In this document: piece after piece, positions 1-7,131 of the stretch
Position numbering within the stretch: the first letter of the stretch is position 1
Layout: every line of letters begins with the position of its first letter
Assembly: GCA_017411665.1 (NCBI GenBank)
Contig: JAFQPT010000311.1
Coordinates: 1-8,220, forward strand
Source of the DNA: Oscillospiraceae bacterium
Lineage (GTDB): Bacteria > Bacillota_A > Clostridia > Oscillospirales > Oscillospiraceae
DNA: 8,220 nt
Direction of reading: 5' to 3'
Program-made: the position numbers and the translations under genes
The notes under the pieces: generated by a model
What the model saw: only the letters and a program-made list of their open reading frames with translations
Database searches by the model: none
Told to the model about the DNA's origin: nothing

Positions 1-1104
1 AGTCGCTTCCTTGATTAAAGCGTATGCTGCAGATGCTGCGGGAACACCCAACAGCATTCCTAACGGGCCTGCAAGGTTTCCGCCGACAGTGACAGCGGCG
101 AGAACCCACATGGCAGGCAGATTGATTTTAGAACCGACAACGCGGGGGTAAATCAAATTTCCTTCGATTTGCTGGAGGATTAAAAGGAATACAACAAAGA
201 TAATTGCTTTGATTGGATTGACGGTGAGAATCATAATCGCACCGATAATGGTTCCGATGAATGCGCCTAAGATTGGAATGAGTGCGGTGACACCAATCAA
301 GGCACCAACCATGGGAGCATAGGGAATCCGAAGAATCATCATCCCGACCATGCAGAGTACGCCCAGAATAACTGCTTCTGTTGCTTGTCCTGCGATGAAG
401 AGCTTGAAGGTTTGGTTACATACATCAAAGACATGAATGACGCTTTTGCCGATATGACTTGGAATCCAAGCTTGAATGAGACGACTGATTTGTCTCTTTA
501 GCGTTTCCTTATTGGCGAGTATGTAGATTGCAAAGATGATGCTGATAAACAATGAAAACAGTTTGCTTGCAGCTGCTTCAATGGCAGAAACAGCAAAGTT
601 CATGATGAAGCTGCTTTGGGATCGGAACCATTCTTCCAGCCTTGCTTTTAAGCCGATCCAGTCAATGTTGAGCTTGGAAAGAGCCTCTCCCCAAGGTGTG
701 TTTAGGAGCGACGGATCGGTTTCCAAGGAGGCCATTTGCTCGAGGACTTGGCTTGCAATTTGAATAATTAGGGTGACGGCCTTAATCAGTTCGGGAACGA
801 CCAATACGGAGACACCCACAAAAATTCCGAGGACGAGTAATAGAGAAAGTAGGATTGATACCGGGCGAATTCCTTTTTTTAGCTTTGTTTTTGCGAGCAA
901 GCCTTCGATGCTTGTCATTGGAACATTCAAAATCAGAGACAGCATGAGACCGATGAGCAAGGGGGAGATGAGGCCGAAGATCCATACTGCAATGTTTGCG
1001 ATGCTTGCAATATGACGAATGGCGAGATAGATCAAAATGCAGTATGTGAATGTACCGATGATCCATTTGCTGATTGTTTTTCTGTTATCTGAAGAGTTTA
1101 GCAT
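1..1104 (-). CDS. AI-2E family (PerM/YhhT-like) transporter, 3' end cut by window edge
   Basis: A multi-spanning membrane protein of the AI-2E exporter/PerM family. Members are annotated as exporters of autoinducer-2 or as permeases, some as ion antiporters, so the substrate here is unknown. I read 368 uninterrupted codons from the ATG at 1104 to base 1 with no stop, so the C-terminus lies outside the window. Two hydrophobic segments lie near the N-terminus (about residues 11-50), followed by one near residues 68-90. A soluble stretch then holds the family's amphipathic region with W and SLET residues. The C-terminal half has the family signature: a segment beginning IPYAPMVGALIG and continuing ALIPILGAFIG, then QQIEGNLIYPRVVG, then a final glycine-rich segment (VGGNLAGPLGMLLGVPAA). 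The start is fixed by AAGGAGG just upstream (plus-strand 1111-1117), which overlaps the stop codon of cls. The gene is probably co-transcribed and translationally linked with cls. Family is confident; substrate is not. Confidence 0.9.
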   Translation of the reverse strand, partial: MLNSSDNRKTISKWIIGTFTYCILIYLAIRHIASIANIAVWIFGLISPLLIGLMLSLILNVPMTSIEGLLAKTKLKKGIRPVSILLSLLLVLGIFVGVSVLVVPELIKAVTLIIQIASQVLEQMASLETDPSLLNTPWGEALSKLNIDWIGLKARLEEWFRSQSSFIMNFAVSAIEAAASKLFSLFISIIFAIYILANKETLKRQISRLIQAWIPSHIGKSVIHVFDVCNQTFKLFIAGQATEAVILGVLCMVGMMILRIPYAPMVGALIGVTALIPILGAFIGTIIGAIMILTVNPIKAIIFVVFLLILQQIEGNLIYPRVVGSKINLPAMWVLAAVTVGGNLAGPLGMLLGVPAASAAYALIKEAT

Positions 1105-1115
1105 TTTTTTCCTCC

Positions 1116-2648
1116 TTACATGATTGGTGCGAACAGACGAAGAATATCCTGGAACAAACGCAGTAACAGATTGGGATGGCAGTCCTGTTCGGTGATTGGA
1201 TGACAGATTTCCATTGTTTTCAGGAAATCCTCTTTGAGTTCCCCAATCGTTTGAGAATTGAAAATCAAAGCACCGCATTCATAGTGCAGATACATGCTTC
1301 GGAAATCCAGATTTACTGTTCCCACGGTTGCGGTATGATCGTCAGATACAAAGGTTTTTGCGTGCATAAACCCACCGCTGTATTCATAAACCTTGACACC
1401 CGCTTTGAGCAGGTCACGATAATACGACCTTGTAGTTACATGAATCGGCCATTTGTCCCATCGCTGAGGGGTGATGATGCGGACGTCGATACCGCTTTTT
1501 GCGGCCAGACACAGGGCGGAGAGCATACTGTCATCGACAATTAAATACGGTGTGCAGATATATACGTAATCCTGTGCATGATTGAGAATTTGCAGATATA
1601 CATGTTCTCCCACATTTTCGTGATCCATGGGACTGTCGGCGTATGGCTGAACAAATCCCTCATTTTTCGTGTCATTCGTAAAATCGGGAAGATACTGACT
1701 GAAATCCTCGTCACAGCCGCTTGCAATCTGCCACATTTCCAGAAACATAAGTGTAAAGCTCCATGCGGCTTTTCCGTTTATTTGTACACCGGAGTCCTTC
1801 CAGTGCCCGAATTTTTCTTTTGCGTTTATGTATTCATCGGCGAGATTAAATCCCCCTGTGAATGCGGTTACTCCGTCTATGACAACGATTTTGCGATGAT
1901 CTCGATTGTTTTGCCGAACGGTGAGAAAGGAACGGAAAGGATTGAACTTCACACATTCGATTCCGAATGCTTCCAGCTGCTTTGGGTAGTCCTTCGGTAA
2001 TAACAGGAAGCAGCCAATGTCATCGTACATGACACGGACCTTTACCCCTTGGGCGGCTTTTTTCTTTAACAGCTCCAAAATGCTGTTCCACATGATGCCT
2101 TCTTCCACAATAAAGAATTCCAGAAAAATATAGGTTTCTGCCTGTTCAAGGGCTTGAAGAAGCGCGTCGAATACTTCTTCACCGGGGGAGAGATACTTTG
2201 CGGAGGAATCACTGTAAATGGGAAATCCTGCATAGTTTTGAAGGTAGCTGATTTGAGATGCAGCAGCACCAATGTGTTCTGTGGCCAACTGATAGTCATT
2301 GCTGTCAATGAGATAGAGCGGGGCGGATTTGCTGCGTGCAGCTTGAATTCTTTGTTTTGTGATTTTGGAGTTTGTTTGAAGTAGGAATAAGAAGTATAGA
2401 AGTCCGCCGAATAGAGGAAAGGACAGAATCAGAAATACCCATGTGGTTTTAAATGCCCCTTTATCCTTTCTGGACACAATATAAAGAACGGCAATGAGAC
2501 TCAGCAATGTCAATGTACTGCTGAACCATCGAGAAAATTGACTGCCGCTTGAAACGATGTAATACAAAAAGCATGCTTGAATGATCAATGCCAGAATAAC
2601 CAATACCCGTCTGCTGAACAGACGCCAGAACCAGAGTTTCTTTTTCAT
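1116..2648 (-). CDS. cls: Cardiolipin synthase (phospholipase D superfamily)
   Basis: Membrane enzyme that joins two phosphatidylglycerols into cardiolipin plus glycerol. I chose the ATG at 2648 (MKKKLWFWRL), giving 510 aa, the usual length for Firmicutes Cls. An upstream in-frame start at 2867 would add 73 residues unlike the family and would run through the promoter and riboswitch region. Order of parts: N-terminal membrane segments at about residues 14-32, 40-58 and 69-91 (the PLDc_N region), then two PLD catalytic domains. The HxKxxxxD motifs are complete: H251/K253/D258 (HRKIVVID) and H429/K431/D436 (HAKTFVSD). GGFN and GTVNLD follow them as expected. An AAGAGA-type ribosome binding site about 9 bases upstream is only moderate. 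A TACAAT-like -10 (plus-strand 2696-2701) is present but its -35 is poor, so the promoter is not assigned. The gene is followed at 11 bases by the AI-2E transporter gene in the same direction. Confidence 0.93.
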   Translation of the reverse strand: MKKKLWFWRLFSRRVLVILALIIQACFLYYIVSSGSQFSRWFSSTLTLLSLIAVLYIVSRKDKGAFKTTWVFLILSFPLFGGLLYFLFLLQTNSKITKQRIQAARSKSAPLYLIDSNDYQLATEHIGAAASQISYLQNYAGFPIYSDSSAKYLSPGEEVFDALLQALEQAETYIFLEFFIVEEGIMWNSILELLKKKAAQGVKVRVMYDDIGCFLLLPKDYPKQLEAFGIECVKFNPFRSFLTVRQNNRDHRKIVVIDGVTAFTGGFNLADEYINAKEKFGHWKDSGVQINGKAAWSFTLMFLEMWQIASGCDEDFSQYLPDFTNDTKNEGFVQPYADSPMDHENVGEHVYLQILNHAQDYVYICTPYLIVDDSMLSALCLAAKSGIDVRIITPQRWDKWPIHVTTRSYYRDLLKAGVKVYEYSGGFMHAKTFVSDDHTATVGTVNLDFRSMYLHYECGALIFNSQTIGELKEDFLKTMEICHPITEQDCHPNLLLRLFQDILRLFAPIM

Positions 2649-2772
2649 GATGCTGCATCTCTTTTCTAAAAAGGGCTTGAATATAGTATAGATGGATTGT
2701 ATTTGAGAAGCATCAGACAAACACAAAGGGGTTGTGGACATCTTGGACAATTTCAGAGAATTGCCAAAACGG

Positions 2773-2797
2773 TTATTTGCGATTCTCTTGCAAATAA
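2773..2797. promoter_or_regulatory. Inverted repeat over the -35 box, candidate operator
   Basis: TTATTTGC and GCAAATAA form a perfect 8-bp inverted repeat around a 9-base centre. The right arm overlaps the -35 hexamer (TTGCAA, 2788-2793) of the plus-strand promoter. TetR-family proteins bind palindromes of this size, often in front of their own gene, so autorepression by the downstream TetR protein is the simple reading. This is inferred from position and symmetry only. It also lies upstream of cls on the other strand and could affect both genes. Confidence 0.45.
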
Positions 2798-2816
2798 TAG
2801 GGGAATTTGTTATGAT
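2788..2816 (+). promoter_or_regulatory. Sigma-70-type promoter of the riboswitch-TetR transcript
   Basis: A -35 of TTGCAA (2788-2793) and a -10 of TATGAT (2811-2816) are separated by exactly 17 bases. A start about 7 bases after the -10 falls near 2823, immediately before the first paired bases of the riboswitch aptamer. That agreement supports both calls. Confidence 0.75.
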
Positions 2817-2823
2817 ATATGTA

Positions 2824-2909
2824 CAAATAAGGGAGTAGTCGGCACTTTTGTGCGATGATATCAACATCCTGGAGTAATCCTGGTATTATCTGAAATGACG
2901 AGACTTATC
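2824..2909 (+). promoter_or_regulatory. yybP-ykoY (Mn2+) riboswitch aptamer
   Basis: The leader carries the hallmark conserved segments of this class in order. A P1 5' strand (AUAAG, 2827-2831) runs into GGGAGUAG (2831-2838). A short hairpin GCAC-UUUU-GUGC follows (2842-2853). A stem GAUGAUA (2854-2860) / UAUUAUC (2884-2890) encloses UCAACAUC, and the final loop is CGAGA (2899-2903) followed by the P1 3' strand CUUAU (2904-2908). UCG (2839-2841) can pair with UGA (2896-2898) as the stem beside the two metal-binding loops. In known members the GGGAGUAG and CGAGA/CAAGA loops dock side by side and bind Mn2+. Here P1 is short (5 bp). P1 shares bases with the terminator at 2897-2938, so metal binding should prevent termination (an ON switch). 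Recognition is by eye from the known consensus, not by a covariance search. Confidence 0.85.
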
Positions 2910-2938
2910 TGCGTGGCAGGTGAGTAGCGTCTTTTTTT
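2897..2938 (+). terminator. Regulated intrinsic terminator (riboswitch expression platform)
   Basis: GACG (2897-2900) pairs with CGTC (2928-2931), and the ten bases 2903-2912 pair fully, with G-U wobbles, with 2916-2925. The two stems are separated by a symmetric AG/AG internal loop, and the hairpin is capped by a three-base loop and followed by seven T residues (2932-2938). The left arm contains the aptamer's CGAGA loop and the whole 3' strand of P1, so aptamer and terminator are mutually exclusive. The terminator sits 47 bases before the TetR start codon. Confidence 0.87.
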
Positions 2939-2985
2939 ATACCTGCTGTAAAGATTTTGTGAATGACGGTACAGGAGGAATACAC

Positions 2986-3528
2986 ATGGCAGATTCGAAT
3001 ATTACAAAGAAAGCACTGGCATCGGCGATGAAAGCATTGATGACGGAAAAAACGTTTCATAAAATTACCGTTTCGGATATCTGCGATCGCTGCGGGATGA
3101 ACCGTAAGAGCTTTTATTATCCCTTTAAAGATAAGTATGATCTGGTGAACTGGATTTACGATACAGAGTTTATTGTACTTGCGAACCGAAAAGCATATGC
3201 AACGGCATGGGAATTTATGACAGCTCTGTGCCGATATCTTGAGACCGAGCGTGCGTTTTACAGCCGCGCTTTGGAAATCAATGGGCAAAACTCCTTTTCC
3301 GAACATTTTACGGAAATGCTTCAGCCAATATTGAAAGAAAACTTGCGGCGTATTTTTGGCAGCAATGCCACCGAATTTCATGCAACATTCTTTTCCGATG
3401 CCTTTGTGATGGCAATCAAACGATGGGGTGTGGAAATGGATGCTGTCAGTGCCGATGAATTTGTGAATATGCTGAAGGGGTTGGTTGTACAGACAGCCGA
3501 AACCGTCTGCAGCGAATTCAATGAATGA
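2986..3528 (+). CDS. TetR/AcrR-family transcriptional regulator
   Basis: A 180-aa DNA-binding regulator. The N-terminus (residues about 8-60) is a TetR HTH domain: an ALMTEKTFHKITVSDI-type first helix pair, then ICDRCGMNRKSFYYPFKDKYDL, whose RKSFYYPFKDK matches the family's recognition helix and following F-x-D/S-K turn. The C-terminal ligand-binding part resembles the short TetR_C group found in DhaS-like regulators (my impression, not searched), with no obvious metal-binding cluster. The ATG at 2986 is chosen because AGGAGG (2973-2978) is 7 bases upstream. The in-frame ATG at 2920 lies inside the terminator hairpin and is implausible. The gene is transcribed alone: its leader is a Mn2+-class riboswitch with a terminator, and a strong terminator follows at 3531. 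Its targets are unknown; the inverted repeat at 2773-2797 is a candidate for autoregulation. Confidence 0.9.
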   Translation: MADSNITKKALASAMKALMTEKTFHKITVSDICDRCGMNRKSFYYPFKDKYDLVNWIYDTEFIVLANRKAYATAWEFMTALCRYLETERAFYSRALEINGQNSFSEHFTEMLQPILKENLRRIFGSNATEFHATFFSDAFVMAIKRWGVEMDAVSADEFVNMLKGLVVQTAETVCSEFNE

Positions 3529-3530
3529 GC

Positions 3531-3570
3531 AATCACCCCGTTCTGAGCAAATCAGAACGGGGTGATTTTT
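3531..3570 (+). terminator. Intrinsic terminator after the TetR gene
   Basis: A perfect 16-bp stem (3531-3546 with 3552-3567) holds a GC-rich core (CACCCCG/CGGGGTG), a five-base loop and an unbroken run of T at 3566-3570. It begins two bases after the TetR stop codon. The rex gene converges from the right and ends at 3575. Read on the minus strand the stem is followed only by ATTGCTC, so termination of rex transcripts here would be weaker. Confidence 0.93.
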
Positions 3571-3574
3571 GTAT

Positions 3575-4207
3575 TCAGTTGGATTCCAAATAGTAGGTCA
3601 GCGTGAAAAGACTGTTTCGGAAGACTACGTTCTGCACTACGCAGTTCATATCCTTTTGTGTCAAATCTACATTGGTGAAGTTCCAGATCGCCGGTACACC
3701 GAATGTGCTCAGGTGCTTTGCGACTGAGCGCGCCGCCGAAGCAGGAACTGCCAAGATACAGATATCTACATCATTCTCATCAAACCAGGACTGCATTACT
3801 CCGGCATCCAATACAGGGACGTGATTGATGGTTGTTCCAATCAAATCCTCACGAATATCAAATGCCACCAGTACTTCGTAATTGTATGAGGCATAATCCA
3901 GATGCTCCAGCATGGCCCTTCCGATACAGCCTGCGCCCACCACAGCGATTTTGTGATGGATATGCAGCCCGAGGATTCTTTTTACTTCATTGTACAAAGC
4001 GGGGACATTATATCTGTAGCCTTGTGCTCCGTAATTACCGAAGGCCGCCAAATCCTGTCGTATCTGGGATGGGGTCATATCCAACGCAGAGGCAATCTCT
4101 GTGGATGAGGTACGGTCTTTTCCGTTTGCTGCCTGCTCTTCCAGATAGTGCAGATAACGTGGCAAACGGAGGATCGTCTGATGTGAAATTGGAGTTTTTG
4201 CTTTCAT
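3575..4207 (-). CDS. rex: Redox-sensing transcriptional repressor Rex
   Basis: Cytoplasmic homodimeric repressor that binds DNA when NADH is low and releases it when the NADH/NAD+ ratio rises, controlling fermentation and NADH-reoxidising genes. The 210-aa length is typical. Residues 1-80 form the winged helix, including SSTEIASALDMTPSQIRQDL and the FGNYGAQGYRYNV segment that matches Rex FGxxGxxGxGYxV. Residues 86-200 form the NADH-binding Rossmann domain with GAGCIG at 91-96 and an acidic residue at the end of the next strand (FD, 116-117). The C-terminal helix ends in LTYYLESN. I chose the ATG at 4207 because GGAGG (plus-strand 4215-4219) is 7 bases away; a TTG one codon upstream would leave only 4. 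The gap of 122 bases to the flavin reductase gene upstream shows no clear terminator, so rex may be read from the operon as well as from a weak candidate promoter of its own (TTGATA, 16 bases, TATATG; plus-strand 4248-4275). Confidence 0.95.
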   Translation of the reverse strand: MKAKTPISHQTILRLPRYLHYLEEQAANGKDRTSSTEIASALDMTPSQIRQDLAAFGNYGAQGYRYNVPALYNEVKRILGLHIHHKIAVVGAGCIGRAMLEHLDYASYNYEVLVAFDIREDLIGTTINHVPVLDAGVMQSWFDENDVDICILAVPASAARSVAKHLSTFGVPAIWNFTNVDLTQKDMNCVVQNVVFRNSLFTLTYYLESN

Positions 4208-4329
4208 CAAATTACCTCCGCTTGCATAAATGTTCCGAAGCTACAGCCATATAATGGATAGAGGTTTTGTATCAAGGAAGTTCAATTACCAAAAGGAGAG
4301 CATACGGATACAGTTTCGGAGAAAATAGA

Positions 4330-6222
4330 TTACTTCAGAGCGTAGCCGTACTTGCTGCCCAGCATAACTGCCTTGTAGATCTTACCGATCATGTTAGCGT
4401 CACCTGCTGCATAGACCTGAGGTACTTCCATTGCCTTCAGCTGCATGAACAGTTCGTTGTTGGGAATAACGCCGGTGGACAGAACAACCAGATCAGCCTT
4501 CAGTTCCTGAACTTCGCCGGTTTCTACATTTTCGATGGTGACTACACCGTCAGCAACGCCGTTGACCTTGTTGCTGTAGTACAGAGCGATGCCGTTCTTT
4601 GCGCAATGTCCGATGTCTCTGGCGGTTTCCTGATCTGCAGGAGGTGCTGCAGCAAAGTCAACAACACAAACTTCGTTACCCTGCTTGCGCAGCAACAGTG
4701 CGACTTCGATACCGGTGGTGCCGCCGCCGACAACAACCAGATTCTTGCCGCTGTATTCCAGACCTTCTTCCAGAATGGTTCTGGACTGGATGGAGTTTTC
4801 TGCGGTCAGACCTGCAATGGGAGGAACGGTAACATTGGAGCCTGCTGCAATCAGAACGGAGTAGGGGTTCAGACTTACGATCATTTCTGCAGTTGCCTCG
4901 GTGTTCAGACGAACATCGATATTCAGTTCCTTGGCCATGTTTTCGTAGTATTCAATCATCCATTCGAACTTGTACTTGTCGGGAGGCAGCATTGCCAGAT
5001 TGACGTTGCCGCCGATTCTGTTGTTCTTATCCAGTACGATGGGCTTGAAACCACGCTGTGCCAGAGTGACAGCAGCTTCCATGCCTGCAGGGCCTGCGCC
5101 TACGATGACCACAACGCGGCCATCACCGTTCTTGACCAGAGGCTTCTTGTACAGTTCACGTGCTGCGTGGGGATTTACAGAGCAGCCGGACATATCATTC
5201 AGGAACTGAGCTTCCATGTTGCTGCAGTGACCGCAGGAAATGCAGTGACGCAGGGTGTTTTCCTTGCCTGCCATGCACTTGTTGACAAATTCGCGTTCTG
5301 CGTACAGACCACGAGCCATACCGACCATGTCGCACTTGCCTTCAGCCATGATCTGGTCGATGTAGTCTACATGACGAATGCTGCCGGATGCTGCAACGGG
5401 AATGCTGACGACCTTCTTGACAGCTTCTGCTGCGGGAACCTTCCAGCCTTCGGGCTTGTCGCCGAAGCCGGCCATATGTTCGTTGTCGGACAGACCGCCG
5501 CCACCGGACAGAGTGATCATGTCTGCGCCTGCCTTTTCGATGAAGGGAGCTTCTTCAGCTGCGGTTGCGGGAGATGCGTAACCGCCTTCACAGTCGGTGC
5601 CCTGCAGCTTGACAGACAGAATCTTGTCGGGACCGATGACTTCTCTTACGCGGGAAATGGTTTCCACTGCGAAGCGCATACGGTTTTCTAGAGAGCCGCC
5701 GTATGCATCGGTGCGGTGGTTCCAAGAGGGAGACATGGTCTGGTGGATGAAGTAGTTGTGGCAGCACTGGATTTCAACGCCGTCAGCCCCTGCCTTCATC
5801 GCACGTTCTGCTGCACCAACGAACTGGTCCTGAATTGCCTTCAGCTGTTCCACAGTCAGTTCATTGATGGTGGGGGGATTGCCGCCGGAGTAATCCAGCT
5901 GACCGGGATGCCAGGGCTGGAACAAAATCTTTGCACCATGCTTGTGTGCGGCTTCGGTCAGACGGGTCAGCCCGGGGATCAGGCTGTCATCATACAGACC
6001 GGTCTGCATGGGCAGAGTAGAGGGCCAGGTGGGATCGATGACCATGCCGCCGACAATATGCATTGCAACGCCGCCTGCTGCGATAGAATCTACATAAGCA
6101 ACTTCACGGTCAGTGACCTGTCCGTCCATGGTGGAGAAGAACTTTGCCATGCCCAGATAGAAAATACGGTTCTTCAGTTCTACATTGCCGACCTTAATCG
6201 GTTCAAGGAATTTATGGTTCAT
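4330..6222 (-). CDS. Old Yellow Enzyme/2,4-dienoyl-CoA reductase-like NAD(P)H:flavin oxidoreductase (BaiCD/BaiH/FadH type)
   Basis: A 630-aa soluble flavoenzyme, close to the length of BaiCD, BaiH and daidzein reductases (about 640-660 aa). Residues 1-340 form an FMN-binding TIM barrel (LEPIKVGNVELKNRI at the start; RTDAYGGSLENRMRF at 170-184; late barrel MVGMARGLYAER). C327, C330, C333 and C347 follow as a [4Fe-4S] ligand set. Then comes a FAD module with GAGPAG at 375-380 and an NAD(P)H-binding module with GGGTTG at 499-504, ending in VYAAGDAN near 603-610. Electrons would run NAD(P)H to FAD to Fe-S to FMN to an activated C=C bond. The usual HxxHGY active-site motif reads Q152-C-C-H155-N-Y157, so the first His is Gln. 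The Cys spacing (2-2-13) also differs by a residue from FadH (2-3-11) and trimethylamine dehydrogenase (2-2-12). AAGGAG lies 7 bases before the ATG, and the SDR gene upstream ends 34 bases away. The substrate is not identifiable; the bilirubin reductase HGDR motif is absent. Confidence 0.9.
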   Translation of the reverse strand: MNHKFLEPIKVGNVELKNRIFYLGMAKFFSTMDGQVTDREVAYVDSIAAGGVAMHIVGGMVIDPTWPSTLPMQTGLYDDSLIPGLTRLTEAAHKHGAKILFQPWHPGQLDYSGGNPPTINELTVEQLKAIQDQFVGAAERAMKAGADGVEIQCCHNYFIHQTMSPSWNHRTDAYGGSLENRMRFAVETISRVREVIGPDKILSVKLQGTDCEGGYASPATAAEEAPFIEKAGADMITLSGGGGLSDNEHMAGFGDKPEGWKVPAAEAVKKVVSIPVAASGSIRHVDYIDQIMAEGKCDMVGMARGLYAEREFVNKCMAGKENTLRHCISCGHCSNMEAQFLNDMSGCSVNPHAARELYKKPLVKNGDGRVVVIVGAGPAGMEAAVTLAQRGFKPIVLDKNNRIGGNVNLAMLPPDKYKFEWMIEYYENMAKELNIDVRLNTEATAEMIVSLNPYSVLIAAGSNVTVPPIAGLTAENSIQSRTILEEGLEYSGKNLVVVGGGTTGIEVALLLRKQGNEVCVVDFAAAPPADQETARDIGHCAKNGIALYYSNKVNGVADGVVTIENVETGEVQELKADLVVLSTGVIPNNELFMQLKAMEVPQVYAAGDANMIGKIYKAVMLGSKYGYALK

Positions 6223-6256
6223 ATGTATTCTCCTTTTTAGATAAATGAGTAAGGTT

Positions 6257-7096
6257 TTATACCATCAGATAGTCGTTGGAAGAACGAACGGTAATGTCGG
6301 AAATGTTGACGCCCCAAGGCTGGTTGATCAGATAAACGATGTTTTCAGCCAGTGCGCGAGGAGTGATGCTGTAGCATTCAATGGATTCCATATCCTGCAG
6401 GTCGGGACGTCCGTTGAATTCCATAGCGATTGTACCGTTCTGCATGAATTCATGACCGGCGTAGCCGATGGAAGCTGCGGGGTTGATCAAGGTGGTGGGC
6501 AGTTCGGTGCCGAAGGTAGAGCTGGGAGCCAGAGAGCAGACCTTAATCTTGCCGTGGCATTCGTGACGCATGGATCTGGTCAGATAGTTTACGGACTGCT
6601 TGATTGCTGCATATACACCGCAGCCTGCAGCGGGGAAGTTTGCACCGGTAGAGGAGATGTTGATGATTTGGCCGTAGCCCTGCTTCATCATTTGGTCATA
6701 TACTGCACACATGCCGTACAGAACACCCTTAATGCCGGTGTCAATGGCTTCTTCCCAACCTTTCATAGCAACCTTGTGGTCAGCAAAAAAAGCCAGAGGC
6801 ATGCTGCATGCGTTATTGACGATAACGTCTACCTTACCGCATTTTTCGATAGCCAGATTGACCAGTGCCTCTACGTCTTCCTGCTTCTTAACGTCGGTTT
6901 CTCTCCAATAGCAGGTGCCGCCTTTGGCCGCAATTTTATCTGCCAATGCTGCCAGACGATCTACACGACGAGCGCCGAATACAGGGATACCGCCCATTTC
7001 AGCGACAATTTCTGCGGTTTCCTTACCGAAGCCGCTGGAAGCGCCGGTAATGACAACGACTTTGCCTTCTACATAATTTTTCTGAATGTAAGACAT
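6257..7096 (-). CDS. Short-chain dehydrogenase/reductase, second tandem copy
   Basis: A 279-aa classical SDR that would reduce a ketone or oxidise an alcohol with a nicotinamide cofactor. Visible motifs: TGASSGFG at 17-24 (cofactor glycine motif), GARR at 41-44 after strand beta-2 (arginines here usually favour NADP(H)), a TDV at 67-69, NNAC at 94-97 in place of the common NNAG, the catalytic serine in INISS (148 or 149), and Y162-x3-K166. The extended C-terminus (about 200-279) makes it longer than the usual 250 aa and includes a CYSITPRALAENIVYLINQP segment. AGGAGG sits 8 bases before the ATG. It lies 35 bases after the first SDR gene and 34 bases before the flavin reductase gene, so all three are one operon. 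It shares about 73% of residues with the first copy with no gaps. The substrate is unknown. Confidence 0.92.
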   Translation of the reverse strand: MSYIQKNYVEGKVVVITGASSGFGKETAEIVAEMGGIPVFGARRVDRLAALADKIAAKGGTCYWRETDVKKQEDVEALVNLAIEKCGKVDVIVNNACSMPLAFFADHKVAMKGWEEAIDTGIKGVLYGMCAVYDQMMKQGYGQIINISSTGANFPAAGCGVYAAIKQSVNYLTRSMRHECHGKIKVCSLAPSSTFGTELPTTLINPAASIGYAGHEFMQNGTIAMEFNGRPDLQDMESIECYSITPRALAENIVYLINQPWGVNISDITVRSSNDYLMV

Positions 7097-7131
7097 AATT
7101 TATTCCTCCTGTTATATTTTGAAGTGAAACA

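Noticed and set aside
2748..2763. Inverted repeat CAATT-N6-AATTG upstream of the TetR promoter
   Set aside because: A five-base AT-rich repeat is expected by chance at this composition, and it does not overlap a promoter element.
2649..2867. 73-residue N-terminal extension of the cardiolipin synthase
   Set aside because: The extension matches no family feature and would run through the riboswitch promoter region. The MKKK start at 2648 gives the normal 510-aa length.
3531..3567. Fully bidirectional terminator serving rex as well
   Set aside because: The stem is perfect, but on the minus strand it is followed only by ATTGCTC rather than a T run, so it is called for the plus strand only.
4267..5691. 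Long plus-strand reading frame of 474 codons opposite the flavin reductase gene
   Set aside because: It lies antisense to a clear FMN/Fe-S/FAD enzyme, has a cysteine-rich, low-complexity translation with no family features, and arises from the strong codon bias of the real gene.
4330..6222. Bilirubin reductase (BilR) identity for the flavin enzyme
   Set aside because: The HGDR motif I associate with BilR is absent; the corresponding region reads CHNY. No BilS- or BilQ-like partner is visible.
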